Part shown: one piece after another, positions 8,714 through 17,846 of the stretch
Layout of the letters: each line of letters begins with the position of its first letter
Position numbering within the stretch: position 1 is the first letter of the stretch
Assembly (NCBI GenBank): GCA_003139995.1
Contig: PLIC01000228.1
Span: 7,335-69,772 of the forward strand
Source of the DNA: Candidatus Acidiflorens stordalenmirensis
GTDB taxonomy: Bacteria; Acidobacteriota; Terriglobia; Terriglobales; Acidobacteriaceae
Direction: 5' to 3'
DNA: 62,438 bases
Translations under genes and position numbers: made by a program
Notes under the pieces: generated by a model
The model's database searches: none
What the model saw: only the letters and a program-made list of their open reading frames with translations
What the model was told of the DNA's origin: nothing

Positions 8714-9580
8714 TCAGTGTTCCCGCGACAGGAAGCCCAGGACCTTGCTGGCAAACTCATCCGAGAAGCCGAAACGCGCCTTGGCCTGCGAATAGAGATT
8801 CACGGCCTGCTTATCCAACCAGATCATGCTGGACTTCAGCGGGCCGTCTTCCGGCCGCGGCCGATAGTTTGTGGAACGCGCTTTGTCCTCAACGCCCGAG
8901 TCGATGGTGTAGTAACACAACGCCAAGCTCTTGCGAGATACCCCCGCGGGACAACGCAAGGGGTCGGGGAACCCATGGTAGGAAATTTCATTGGTGCGGA
9001 AGATCAGCGCTTCATTGAACAGCGGCGGAATTTTTACCACGCACCGCCGCACTTCCCGGTCCCACAGTTCGATCGCGCCGCCCCATCGCTCCTGCCAGTT
9101 GGGGTTGAGATAGAGAATCAGATTTACCCGCCGCCGCCAATGCTTGTGGTAGTGATGATTGCTGAAGTCCGTGTGCACGTTGAGAAACCCGCCCGCGCCC
9201 GACTGGTGCAGGCCGCCGCCTTCTACCGAATCGTCCGACACCAGTTCCGCAACGCCCGTGAGCCGCGAAAGCCAACGCACAAACGCATCCGAATTCAGTT
9301 CGTCCACCACCTCGCCCAGCAGCGGCGGGAAGAGCGATCGTTTCGCGAGCCCCAGCTTGTTTTCGTTCGCGTGTCTGTAGTGTGTCCAGGCGTCGGTCGC
9401 CATGCCCGGAAATTCGCTGGCCATTTCGTCGGCCACGTAAGGATCCAGAAATTCCTTAAGGTGCACATGCGGATACGGCTGGTTCTCCCGAAACCTCCGC
9501 CGCAGGCTCGACAGTTGGGAGGTCCATTTCACGTAGGGAAACAGTGGCCGAGTTGCCGGGGTTACAATCGAAGCCGCCAT
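8714..9580 (-). CDS. 2-oxoglutarate/Fe(II)-dependent oxygenase, prolyl-hydroxylase-like
   Basis: This 288-residue protein has the double-stranded beta-helix iron site of 2OG-Fe(II) oxygenases. The HxD pair is in LNVHTDFSNH, the distal His in SYHGFPDPL, and the 2OG-binding Arg in SRKSLALCYYT. The order and spacing resemble Tpa1/OFD1-like proline hydroxylases, which act on proteins or small molecules. The start is taken as ATG 9580 (MAASIVTPATRPLF); an in-frame GTG at 9616 would add 12 residues. It lies next to a glycosyltransferase, which could mean a role in envelope or peptide modification, but this is inference. TTGACA on this strand at 9710-9715 is a possible -35, with a poor -10. Confidence 0.85.
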   Translation of the reverse strand: MAASIVTPATRPLFPYVKWTSQLSSLRRRFRENQPYPHVHLKEFLDPYVADEMASEFPGMATDAWTHYRHANENKLGLAKRSLFPPLLGEVVDELNSDAFVRWLSRLTGVAELVSDDSVEGGGLHQSGAGGFLNVHTDFSNHHYHKHWRRRVNLILYLNPNWQERWGGAIELWDREVRRCVVKIPPLFNEALIFRTNEISYHGFPDPLRCPAGVSRKSLALCYYTIDSGVEDKARSTNYRPRPEDGPLKSSMIWLDKQAVNLYSQAKARFGFSDEFASKVLGFLSREH

Positions 9581-9789
9581 ACGCCTGAGCCAATCCTGAG
9601 CCAATAAGGCTAACACACGCCGCGGAAGCCCGCAGCCGTTTCAGCCGGCTGTTCTAGAGGCTGTCAATGGCTTTACGTAAGTCCTTTTTATTCAATCGGA
9701 TGCGGCACATGTCAAAATGTCGCCAAATCCATACATGCCATTTGTATTCTTTGTATTCAATGACTTGCATTTCTGGTTATTAACAGGCT

Positions 9790-11313
9790 CTAGTCTACCC
9801 GGCACACCCGCACCATCGAATTCTCATAAGGACATCCCATCCCCGCCGGACCCGGCTGCTCCACCACCACCCAGCTGACGCCGTACTTCTGCCGCAGCCG
9901 TTCGAAGTCCTCTTTGCCCAGCTGCTTCCAGTTCTTCTGGTCCGCGATCTGCTCCGCCCACTTCACCGAAAGCGGGGGAAACATGGAACACGCTCCCTTG
10001 TCCTTGACCAAGTCCGCTAACCTGCTGCGCTCGGCGCGAGCGCGAAACCCATTTTCGTCTTCGCCCGGAAGCTCCATGTGCCGTCGATCGAGCGCAAACA
10101 GTGCGTCCACTGGCGTATTCCCGCGAATCCACTCAAACGCCTGCGCCCACTGGTTGCGCGGCTGCGCCCACGGCCACTCGACGTGAGCGCTCGCGGGAAA
10201 TAACTGCCGCTGCGCAAAGTACATTCCCAAACTTAGCGGGACGAACAACACCAGCCAGCGCCACACCTGGCGCTGCAGCAAGTATTGTCCCAGCAATCCG
10301 CCGCCCACCACCACCAGCACCATGTAACACAATGCCAGCGAGCGCAAGGGCTGAAGCCGCGTCAGCGCCTCGAAGCGGGCCGGAATCCCGAGCCCAATCG
10401 CCGCCGCTAACGCCACTAATACGAACGGCGCCATCGCCCTCGATACCAGTTCTAGGTTCTTCATGCCACGCCGCCGCGCCCAACTCCCGAACCACCAGAA
10501 CAGCAGCACCGGCCCGATCGCTCCCAGCCACTCGTACCACTGCCAGCGCAGGATGAAGTGCGAAGGCTGCCGCAGCGCGACCTCGTGATAAGCAGCCGGC
10601 GGAGGCTCGAATGTAATGCCGAAGGGAAGCGCGGCGGCGAATCCCAAAAGCCGCGGACGAACTCGGTCGAGCAAGATGAGCCACACACAAAATAGAATCG
10701 CAAAGCTCGCCATGAACGGATGCACGGCAGCGGCAAACACCAGCCACAACACGGCCCGCCCGTATCTTCTCCCGGAATCTCGGTGCAGCACTTCCGCCAC
10801 TGCAAACAAAGCCGCAAACGCCGCCAAGTTCCGCGGATTCAAAAACTGGTCCAGGATGTAAAGCTCCGTCCCGGCAATGGGCAAGGTCAGCAACGTTGCC
10901 ATCAAAGCGACCGCGCCCCAGCGCGCGCACTCGCCCTCGGACGTTTCCGATTCGAACAGGGCCGACGCCAGCCGCCAGCTCGCCGCCAGCAACAAAAAGA
11001 TGGAGATCAGGTGCCACAGAAAAGTGGCCCAGGGCAGCGGCAGATGCGTGGCCCGCACCGAAAAGGCTATCAGATTCGGATACAACGTATGCCCGGCATG
11101 CTCGGCAAAAAACTCTGCATTCGCCGGAAACAAGCTGGGATTAAGTGTCTTAAGAACGCCCGGAAGATAAATCTCCGCGTCTTCCGCGTAGGGATGATAG
11201 CCATGAATCACAAGCGCGAAGGCGGTCAACAGCAGCAGGCCGAAGATGCGGCCGAGGGTACGATTGAGGATACGACCGAAGATACGTTTGATATTCAGAC
11301 TGTGCCGGTCCAT
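9790..11313 (-). CDS. Polytopic membrane protein of unknown function
   Basis: This 507-residue protein has an N-terminal membrane helix (about residues 20-38), then roughly nine more hydrophobic segments up to about residue 360, followed by a soluble C-terminal part of about 130 residues. The N-terminal loop HPYAEDAEIYLPGVLKTLNP and the overall plan recall GT-C type glycosyltransferases or O-antigen-ligase-like proteins, in which an acidic first periplasmic loop follows helix one. No family could be assigned by eye. The C-terminal part (PVDALFALDRRHMELPGEDE) looks like the periplasmic domain of such proteins. It is on the minus strand, 173 bases to the right of the oxygenase gene. The function is not known. 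Confidence 0.8.
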   Translation of the reverse strand: MDRHSLNIKRIFGRILNRTLGRIFGLLLLTAFALVIHGYHPYAEDAEIYLPGVLKTLNPSLFPANAEFFAEHAGHTLYPNLIAFSVRATHLPLPWATFLWHLISIFLLLAASWRLASALFESETSEGECARWGAVALMATLLTLPIAGTELYILDQFLNPRNLAAFAALFAVAEVLHRDSGRRYGRAVLWLVFAAAVHPFMASFAILFCVWLILLDRVRPRLLGFAAALPFGITFEPPPAAYHEVALRQPSHFILRWQWYEWLGAIGPVLLFWWFGSWARRRGMKNLELVSRAMAPFVLVALAAAIGLGIPARFEALTRLQPLRSLALCYMVLVVVGGGLLGQYLLQRQVWRWLVLFVPLSLGMYFAQRQLFPASAHVEWPWAQPRNQWAQAFEWIRGNTPVDALFALDRRHMELPGEDENGFRARAERSRLADLVKDKGACSMFPPLSVKWAEQIADQKNWKQLGKEDFERLRQKYGVSWVVVEQPGPAGMGCPYENSMVRVCRVD

Positions 11314-11422
11314 TTCTCCGAGAATTACAGCAGAAAATACCTGCGGCAGGAAGCCGGGGCCGCGAACTTGTGGCCCGCCGATCCGTTGCCGGCCCAGCGC
11401 CCCGCGCTTGCAGGCAGGCCCG

Positions 11423-11454
11423 GAAAAGAAAAAGGCCGGGCGATTGAGCCCGGC
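11423..11454 (-). terminator. Rho-independent terminator after the 78-residue gene
   Basis: Read on the minus strand, gccgggc (11454-11448) and gcccggc (11441-11435) form a stem with a 6-nt loop, followed by ctttttcttttcc. It would stop transcription of the small gene at 11550-11786 before the membrane-protein gene. Confidence 0.8.
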
Positions 11455-11549
11455 GCTTCGTATTGAGAAACTGTCAATCGCTGAGTTGAGCTAGATCAGT
11501 TTCCCGTTAAACTCGTCTTCATCGTTGTCTTGAACCTGGCCCCAAAACC

Positions 11550-11786
11550 TCACATCACCAGCGCGAGCCCTTCCAGTTCGCGCTCCAGCACCGGCAGAGA
11601 ACAGCCCGCCATTTCCACCCGGCCGGCGGCGTCGATCGCAGCTTTCTGCGAAACGCCATAGCCGCGCCCCGCTAAGAAAACCTGCAGCAGTTCTGCTGCT
11701 TCGCTGGAATCCACCATGCCGCCCTGGATCAGGTCGTTTCGTAAGGCGCAGAGTTCCGTCACCGTAAATTTCTCTTTCGTGGCCAT
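11550..11786 (-). CDS. Small conserved hypothetical protein (78 aa)
   Basis: The protein starts MATKEKFTVTELCALRNDL and ends in LERELEGLALVM. ATG 11786 is chosen because an aaggtga Shine-Dalgarno precedes it. The upstream ATG at 11852 would add residues without any resemblance to a protein. The sequence is helical with a glycine-rich middle (FLAGRGYGVSQ) and two cysteines (positions 13 and 62), and has no signal peptide or membrane segment. No family is recognised with confidence. It is followed by a good terminator and stands alone, so it probably has its own promoter. Confidence 0.7.
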   Translation of the reverse strand: MATKEKFTVTELCALRNDLIQGGMVDSSEAAELLQVFLAGRGYGVSQKAAIDAAGRVEMAGCSLPVLERELEGLALVM

Positions 11787-12058
11787 TCTCACCTTCGACC
11801 TTCCTACCGTTGCGCTATTAGATTCATCGGCAACCTGCTTCGTTACATGCAATCGTAATGCCGTAACTTTGGTACCCCGTCAGATACGGCTTTACGGAAC
11901 CCCAAGTTCTTAGAACCCAAGACCTTGCAAAAGGTTGCGAGGATATCAGCGGCAGGCCAGCGAAAGACATAACAACGGCACCCGTTGCCAGATTGACACT
12001 TAATGTCGTTATATGTCGTTCCGTGACGGGAGGAAACCGAACGTTGTCGCCTCCGGTT

Positions 12059-12229
12059 TCACGCCGTGTCAATCGTGGCGGCGTCAACCAGCATGATCGG
12101 GATGTCGTCCTGAATGGGGTAGATACGACGGCACTCGCCGCATTTCAGACCAGCCCCGTTTGCATTCAGGACCACCGGCTTCTTGCAAACCGGGCAGACC
12201 AGCATGTCAAGCAGATCCTGAGAAATCAT
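12059..12229 (-). CDS. Trm112/YcaR-like zinc-ribbon protein
   Basis: This 56-residue protein starts MISQDLLDMLVCPVCKKPV. Cys12/Cys15 (CPVC) and Cys30/Cys33 (CGEC) form a zinc ribbon, and RIYPIQDDIPIML is the C-terminal signature of the Trm112/UPF0434 family. In eukaryotes Trm112 activates methyltransferases; in bacteria the role of these small proteins is less clear. ATG 12229 is the natural start. A TACAAT hexamer lies nine bases upstream with no Shine-Dalgarno, suggesting a leaderless message. It is divergent from folD. Confidence 0.88.
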   Translation of the reverse strand: MISQDLLDMLVCPVCKKPVVLNANGAGLKCGECRRIYPIQDDIPIMLVDAATIDTA

Positions 12230-12238
12230 GGCGGCTCT

Positions 12239-12244
12239 ATTGTA
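12239..12244 (-). promoter_or_regulatory. Candidate -10 element of the Trm112-like gene (leaderless)
   Basis: TACAAT on the minus strand is nine bases from the ATG at 12229, and no Shine-Dalgarno lies between. Confidence 0.5.
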
Positions 12245-12260
12245 GCGCGGAGTGATGCTT

Positions 12261-12306
12261 GCGTAGGGGCGGACGCCCCGTCCGCCTAGCGGAGCGAAGC
12301 TCCGCA
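12261..12306. repeat. Family A repeat
   Basis: The copy gcgtaggggcggacgccccg followed by ggagcgaagctccgca lies in the intergenic region between the Trm112-like gene and folD. Confidence 0.8.
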
Positions 12307-12417
12307 CTTTGCAGTGGTCGGCTTTACAGACTGCAAATCCGCTCGATTGACCATCTACGATGGAGAGCGATGCGATAGAATCGCCTTTCAATTCACTGCA
12401 AGCCGCAGCGAGGTGCG

Positions 12418-13359
<942 letters not shown>

Positions 13360-13441
13360 GAGGTTGGGAGACAGCCGAACGCGCCTCGGAGCGAGCGGCG
13401 CACAGCGAACGACCAACGACGAATTTTACCGTGAGCACCCA

Positions 13442-14080
13442 TTGCTAAAACTCGGCCTCACCGGCGGCATCGCGAGCGGCAAATCCGTTGTCGGCGTGAT
13501 GTTTGTACAACTCGGCGCGCACCTGCTCCATGCGGATGCCGTTGCGCACTGGCTCATGCAGCCTGGCCGCGTGGTCTATGAGGAAGTCGTCCGCCGCTTC
13601 GGCCCCGAAATCCTGAATCCCGAAGGAACCATCAACCGTTCCCGGCTGGCCGAAGCCGCGTTCGGCACGCCCGGCGGCGCGCCCCCGCGCGTCAAGGAAC
13701 TCAACGAAATTGTGCATCCCGCCGTGATCGCGCAAGAAAACGAATGGATGCAAGAAATCGGCCAGCGCGATCCGAACGCCATCGTCATCGTCGAAGCCGC
13801 ACTGATTCTCGAATCGAACACCGCCAGCCGTTTCGACCGTTTAATCGTCGTGACCTGCCATCCCGACCAGCGCATTCTGCGCTACGCCCGCCGCCTGGGA
13901 ATTTCGGAAGACGCTGCCCGCGCCGAAGTAACTCGCCGCATGGCAGCGCAGATCCCCGACGAAGAAAAAATCAAAGCTGCCGATTTCGTAATCGATAACT
14001 CCGGATCGCTCGATGCAACCGAGCGGCAGGTGAAGCGCGTTGGCGCCGCGCTGCGTCTGGAAAACAGGAATTCTTCTTAG
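13442..14080 (+). CDS. coaE: Dephospho-CoA kinase
   Basis: CoaE phosphorylates the 3'-hydroxyl of the ribose of dephospho-CoA, the last step of CoA synthesis. The family N-terminus (LLKLGLTGGIASGKS) places the start at the in-frame TTG 13442, giving 212 residues with the P-loop at 7-15. A TTG at 13364, five bases after the folD stop, would add 26 residues translated from a word-like repeat (cagcgaacgaccaacgacg), so it is less likely, although translational coupling to folD favours it. Later motifs are VVEAALILES, DRLIVVTC and ARRLGIS. Its stop overlaps that of the convergent phage-holin-like gene by three bases. Confidence 0.93.
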   Translation: MLKLGLTGGIASGKSVVGVMFVQLGAHLLHADAVAHWLMQPGRVVYEEVVRRFGPEILNPEGTINRSRLAEAAFGTPGGAPPRVKELNEIVHPAVIAQENEWMQEIGQRDPNAIVIVEAALILESNTASRFDRLIVVTCHPDQRILRYARRLGISEDAARAEVTRRMAAQIPDEEKIKAADFVIDNSGSLDATERQVKRVGAALRLENRNSS

Positions 14081-14430
14081 CCCGCTCTGCGGCTCGGCAT
14101 GACCATCCATTGCAGCAGCGCACTTACCACGCTCAGCAGGATGGCGCCGAGAAAAGCCGCTTCGAAGCCTCGCACCTGGAACCCGGGCACCAGCGCCGCC
14201 GCCAGCTTCAGCATCAGGGCGTTGATCACAAACCAGAACAGGCCGAGCGTCAGCAGCGTCAGCGGGAAGGTGAGGATCTTGATCAGCAATCCGAGTGTTG
14301 CATTGATCAGGCCGATGGCCAGCGCCGCAATCAGCGCCGCCAACGGGCCGGTTACGCTAATGCCCGGCACTACGTGGGCAACGATCCACACCGCTAAAGC
14401 GCTTAGAATCCAATGGAGCAGAAGACGCAC
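14077..14430 (-). CDS. Four-helix membrane protein of the PF04020 (mycobacterial phage holin IV-like) family
   Basis: This is a 117-residue integral membrane protein with four hydrophobic helices: LLLHWILSALAVWIVAHVV, the ALIAALAIGLINATLGLLI region, LTLLTLGLFWFVINALML, and FLGAILLSVVSALLQWMV. The start is GTG 14430, preceded by gaggagg six bases upstream. It is a widespread small bacterial membrane family named after a mycobacterial holin; it is not evidence of a prophage. The function is unknown. It is convergent with coaE, with overlapping stop codons. Confidence 0.85.
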   Translation of the reverse strand: MRLLLHWILSALAVWIVAHVVPGISVTGPLAALIAALAIGLINATLGLLIKILTFPLTLLTLGLFWFVINALMLKLAAALVPGFQVRGFEAAFLGAILLSVVSALLQWMVMPSRRAG

Positions 14431-14483
14431 GATAAGCCTCCTCAATAAAATAGCAACTACACAATAATTGGACACTATACAAC

Positions 14484-14997
14484 GTGAAACCGGCTCAAAA
14501 AACATCATCCCAAAAAACAAACGGCGCCCGTCTGCTAGATCGGATGGGGAATCCACTGCGAACTGCGCGAGTACGACGCGGATCCCGACGACCTCGCTGC
14601 GGAAACCGTGGCCGCCAAGATCGGTTTGCCGCCGGAGCAGGTTTTCAAGACCCTGGTCGCGCGCCCCGACCGCAACGGAATTTGCATGGTGGTCATCCCC
14701 GGCGATCGGGAACTCAACCTAAAGGCGCTGGCGGCCGCGGCGGGAGAAAGAAAAATTCAACTCGTCCCGGTGAAAGAACTGCAATCGCTCACCGGCTACA
14801 TTCGCGGCGGAGTGACCGCGCTCGCCGCCAAGCGCGACTTTCCCGTGTACGTGGATGAAACCATCGAACTGTTCGACGTAGTTTCCATTTCGGCGGGAGT
14901 TCGCGGCCTGCAGATTCTGATCGCGCCCGCCGACTACTTGCACGCAACCAATGGAACAATTGCAGCACTCGCAGAACCTAAAAAGAGTATCCAGTAA
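14484..14997 (+). pseudogene. YbaK/EbsC-type aminoacyl-tRNA deacylase gene with a +1 frameshift
   Basis: The family edits mischarged tRNA (Cys-tRNA(Pro) or Ala-tRNA(Pro)). The N-terminus is in one frame from GTG 14484 (..NGARLLDRMG). The rest is in another frame: IHCELREYDADPDDLAAETV, then AAKIGLPPEQVFKTLV, with the catalytic-site lysine and GYIRGGVTALAAKR. Removing one G from the run at 14546-14549 joins them into an uninterrupted family-like protein (LLDRMG-IHCELREYDADP). In the downstream frame a TAG at 14536-14538 and no start codon before GTG 14608 mean that only a truncated 129-residue protein could be made as the sequence stands. Either a sequencing or assembly error or recent decay is possible; the remainder is well preserved. 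Confidence 0.85.
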
Positions 14998-15019
14998 CGT
15001 TACCGCGCGATGAGCCATA

Positions 15020-15088
15020 CGGTGGAGCGGCGGGCGTCTCACCCGTCCAGCAGTCGGCGGCCGGGCCGGGACACCCGCCTCTCCACCG
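15020..15088. repeat. Family A-like repeat between the YbaK gene and kbl
   Basis: ggtggagcggcgggcgtctcacccgtccag is followed by gccgggacacccgcctctccacc. The outer ggtggag and ctccacc are inverted, so the whole unit can fold. No gene lies in this 150-base gap. Confidence 0.7.
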
Positions 15089-15150
15089 GCACGCGATTGC
15101 GGTGCCGGTATTAGACTGATTAAGCTTTCAATACCGATTCGAGGTAACCC

Positions 15151-16365
15151 ATGCCCGCTGCCACGCGCGCTAATCCGCTTTCGTTTTTAACCGATCAACT
15201 CGACGAGCTCAAGGCCAAGGGCACGTACTTCAAGCTGCGCGTGCTTGAAGACGAGCAGGCCGCGGTCTGCACCTTCGACGGCAAGCGGGTCATCAACCTT
15301 GCCTCGAATAATTACCTCGGCTTCACGACGCATCCTAAACTGCGCGAAGCGGCGCTTGCAGCCACGCGCAAGTATGGCGTCGGATCGGGCGCCGTGCGCA
15401 CCATCGCGGGCACCATGAAAATCCACATGGAGCTGGAAGAGAGGATCGCGCGCTTCAAGAACGTCGAGGCCTGCGTGGTTTTCCAGTCGGGATTCACGGC
15501 GAACGCGGGAACGGTATCTTCCTTTTTGGGCAAAGACGACTTCATCATCTCCGACGAGCTCAATCACGCCTCGATCATTGATGGCTGCCGTCTTTCACGG
15601 GCGAAGATTCTCGTCTTCCGTCACAAAGACGTCGCCCACGCCGAAGAGCAACTCGCCGGCGTGAAGGATCAGCCGGGGAAGAAGCTGCTGATCTCCGACG
15701 GCGTGTTCTCGATGGATGGCGACATCGGCCCCCTGCCCGGCCTGTGCGAGGTGGCCGAGAAATACGGCGCGATCATGATGGTCGATGACGCGCACGCTTC
15801 CGGCGTGCTCGGCCGCCAGGGACGCGGCACCATCGATCATTTCGGCATGCACGGGCGCGTCGACATCCAGGTTGGAACCCTGTCAAAGGCGATTGGCGCT
15901 CTCGGCGGATACGTCTGCGGCACGCGCGATTTGATCGATTGTCTTTATCACCGCGCGCGGCCCTTCCTGTTTTCGACGTCGCATCCGCCGTCGGTCGCGG
16001 CGACCTGCATTGCGGCTTTCGATGTTCTCGAAACCGAGCCACAGTGGATGGAGCAGCTCTGGGCGAACACGCGCTTCTGGAAAAAAGAACTTGGCCTGCT
16101 CGGCTTCGACATCGGCGGCCAGACGACTCCCGCGAGCGAAACACCGATCACGCCCATCATCATTGGCGATGGACGTCTGACCATGGATTTTTCCCGCGAA
16201 CTGTTCAAAGAAGGCGTGCTCGGAACCGGCATCGCCTTTCCCACCGTCCCCGAAGGCAAAGCCCGCGTGCGCACCATCATGACCGCCACACACATGAAAG
16301 ATGAACTGCAGCAGGCGCTCGAAGTGCTGCAGCGAGTGGGGAAGAAGATGGGAATTCTCGGATGA
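15151..16365 (+). CDS. kbl: Glycine C-acetyltransferase (Kbl) / alpha-oxoamine synthase
   Basis: This is a 404-residue PLP-dependent acyl-CoA:amino-acid acyltransferase. The PLP lysine is Lys246 in GTLSKAIGALGGYV; Asp212-Asp213 and His215 (VDDAHASGVLG) hold the cofactor; and ASNNYLGF near residue 51 is typical of the family. The full-length match to 2-amino-3-ketobutyrate CoA ligase (threonine breakdown to glycine) is best, but BioF (7-keto-8-aminopelargonate synthase) and serine palmitoyltransferase share these motifs. No tdh or bio gene lies nearby. ATG 15151 has a gaggt Shine-Dalgarno. Confidence 0.88.
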   Translation: MPAATRANPLSFLTDQLDELKAKGTYFKLRVLEDEQAAVCTFDGKRVINLASNNYLGFTTHPKLREAALAATRKYGVGSGAVRTIAGTMKIHMELEERIARFKNVEACVVFQSGFTANAGTVSSFLGKDDFIISDELNHASIIDGCRLSRAKILVFRHKDVAHAEEQLAGVKDQPGKKLLISDGVFSMDGDIGPLPGLCEVAEKYGAIMMVDDAHASGVLGRQGRGTIDHFGMHGRVDIQVGTLSKAIGALGGYVCGTRDLIDCLYHRARPFLFSTSHPPSVAATCIAAFDVLETEPQWMEQLWANTRFWKKELGLLGFDIGGQTTPASETPITPIIIGDGRLTMDFSRELFKEGVLGTGIAFPTVPEGKARVRTIMTATHMKDELQQALEVLQRVGKKMGILG

Positions 16366-16411
16366 ATGCAGCGCGACCGGTTTTGTCCCGAGCTTTCCTT
16401 TCAGACTGGTG

Positions 16412-16452
16412 TATAATCGCAACCGCTCGCCGACTGCCCTGATTTTAGGGCA
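16412..16452 (+). promoter_or_regulatory. Promoter -10 and small hairpin upstream of the 81-aa gene
   Basis: A perfect TATAAT at 16412-16417 is followed by the hairpin tgccct-gatttt-agggca (16435-16452) and then by the ggagg Shine-Dalgarno of the gene at 16483. No convincing -35 was found. Confidence 0.6.
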
Positions 16453-16482
16453 TTCTCGGATTGTAACCTGGAGGATTTCATC

Positions 16483-16728
16483 ATGGGTCACTTCGCTCGT
16501 CTGCAGTTGATTGCAAGAGTCACCTACTATGTCGGCTGGATCGCGCTGCTATGTGGTGGACTGCTGCACCTTAACATTGCAAGGAACCTGTTCCTGGCGA
16601 TTAACGTGTCGAAGCGGAATTTGTTTGAAGTCGGTGTTATGTGCTTCTTGATCTGTATCGCCTCGGAACTCCGCGCCCGCGACGTCGCTGGCAGGGAGAT
16701 GCCCAGCGTTGTAAAGAAGGCTGCGTAG
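16483..16728 (+). CDS. Small membrane protein (81 aa)
   Basis: The protein begins MGHFARLQLIARVTYYVGW. It has two hydrophobic helices (about residues 14-34 and 48-62) joined by a basic loop (NVSKRNLFEVG). The C-terminus is charged and probably cytosolic. A strong Shine-Dalgarno (ctggagg, 7 bases before ATG) and a TATAAT promoter element support expression. No named family is recognised; proteins with this look are common in acidobacterial genomes. It lies between kbl and a convergent methyltransferase gene. Confidence 0.8.
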   Translation: MGHFARLQLIARVTYYVGWIALLCGGLLHLNIARNLFLAINVSKRNLFEVGVMCFLICIASELRARDVAGREMPSVVKKAA

Positions 16729-16805
16729 CACCGCCCGCGGACCATGCAGTCGGAACCCGCCATGCGGCTCCATGTGGGCCTGCGTTGTCGACCGGTGCGC
16801 AAGGT

Positions 16806-17639
16806 TCACGCAGGCTTTCGGGCCACCACAAGCAGGTGTGCGCTAATGCCGAGCAGAGAGGGCTCCGACTCGAGCGTGTGAGCGACGCGCAGCAGATCAG
16901 CACGACGGCGCGGATCTGCCAATCGCTCGGCGACATCCGGGAGCATCCACCCTGGGCCTTCTACCCCGTACAACCCATCGATCAAAAGGCCCGCAGCCAG
17001 CACTTCCGCGCGAAGATCTTCTGGCCGATGAAAGTACGCCGTGGTGAAGTAGTCCAGCCGCCCGGTCGGGTTCCGGTGCTGTCCGTCGCGCGCGTCTTGT
17101 TCGGCGATCGGGGCGAACTGCGGGTCCTGAAAGAGATCGCGCGCCAGACCGTCCAGGGCTGAAGTCCAGCGCGAGATCGCGGCTGCAAACAGGCGGCCGC
17201 CTGGCTTTAGCACCCGCGCCGCCTCGTCGAGCGCGCGGGCACGATCTTGCGCGGCGGTCAGGTGATACAGCGGGCCAAGGAGGAGAACGATCTCGGCGGA
17301 CGCGTCGGGAAAATTCGTGGTCCGTGCGTCGCCGACTCGACAGGAAGCAAGCGGCCGGGGATGCGTGGCGTTCCGCCGCTGCGCTTCGGCGATGAGACGC
17401 GGCACCGGGTCGAGCAAATGGACCGTGTAGCCCGCCTCCGCCAACCAGAAGGCATAGGCTCCGGCGCCGCCGCCGATGTCCAGAACAACGGCCGGCGCAG
17501 CGGGCGCGTGGCGCTCGATCAGTTCTCGCGTGCGCAGGGCCTCGAGTAGGAACGGCCCCTGTTCCAGCCGGCGTTCCTCGGGCGCTTGGCGATAGTACTC
17601 GGCAATCGTCGAATCGAATTCAGGCGTCTGTTCGTCCAT
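16806..17639 (-). CDS. Class I SAM-dependent methyltransferase
   Basis: This 277-residue protein has the Rossmann-like SAM-binding motif I VVLDIGGGAGAYAFWLA (about residues 51-67), acidic motif II ending in LLDP, and motif IV around LLLGPLYHLT. Its N-terminus (MDEQTPEFDSTIAEYYRQ) is typical of small-molecule methyltransferases such as the UbiE/COQ5-like group. Codon choice is very GC-rich compared with flanking genes, a possible sign of acquisition. It is convergent with the small membrane protein. The substrate is unknown. Confidence 0.88.
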   Translation of the reverse strand: MDEQTPEFDSTIAEYYRQAPEERRLEQGPFLLEALRTRELIERHAPAAPAVVLDIGGGAGAYAFWLAEAGYTVHLLDPVPRLIAEAQRRNATHPRPLASCRVGDARTTNFPDASAEIVLLLGPLYHLTAAQDRARALDEAARVLKPGGRLFAAAISRWTSALDGLARDLFQDPQFAPIAEQDARDGQHRNPTGRLDYFTTAYFHRPEDLRAEVLAAGLLIDGLYGVEGPGWMLPDVAERLADPRRRADLLRVAHTLESEPSLLGISAHLLVVARKPA

Positions 17640-17831
17640 GCGGTGTCACCCTCGGGATGGCATAACTATAAACGACACATGGGGAGAGTCTGGATTCCCG
17701 GCTCCTCGCGGCAGAATGAGCGAACCACTTCTGCCACAGCCTGCCGTCCCGTGGGCGCGTCGTCGACGATGGCACCGATCGCCGGCGAAGCATTCCGTGG
17801 ATTGTGGCACCCAGAAAAAATGGGCCCGTTC

Positions 17832-17837
17832 TAGAAT
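17832..17837 (+). promoter_or_regulatory. Candidate -10 element of folP (leaderless)
   Basis: TAGAAT lies nine bases before the folP ATG, with no Shine-Dalgarno in between. Confidence 0.5.
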
Positions 17838-17846
17838 AGCGGCATC

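Noticed and set aside
11853..12058. Possible riboswitch upstream of the 78-aa gene
   Set aside because: Some pairing can be drawn, but no conserved core of a known class (GEMM, cobalamin, SAM, TPP) could be found.
14077..14430. Prophage remnant, based on the holin-like membrane protein
   Set aside because: The PF04020 family is common in bacterial chromosomes and no other phage gene is present.
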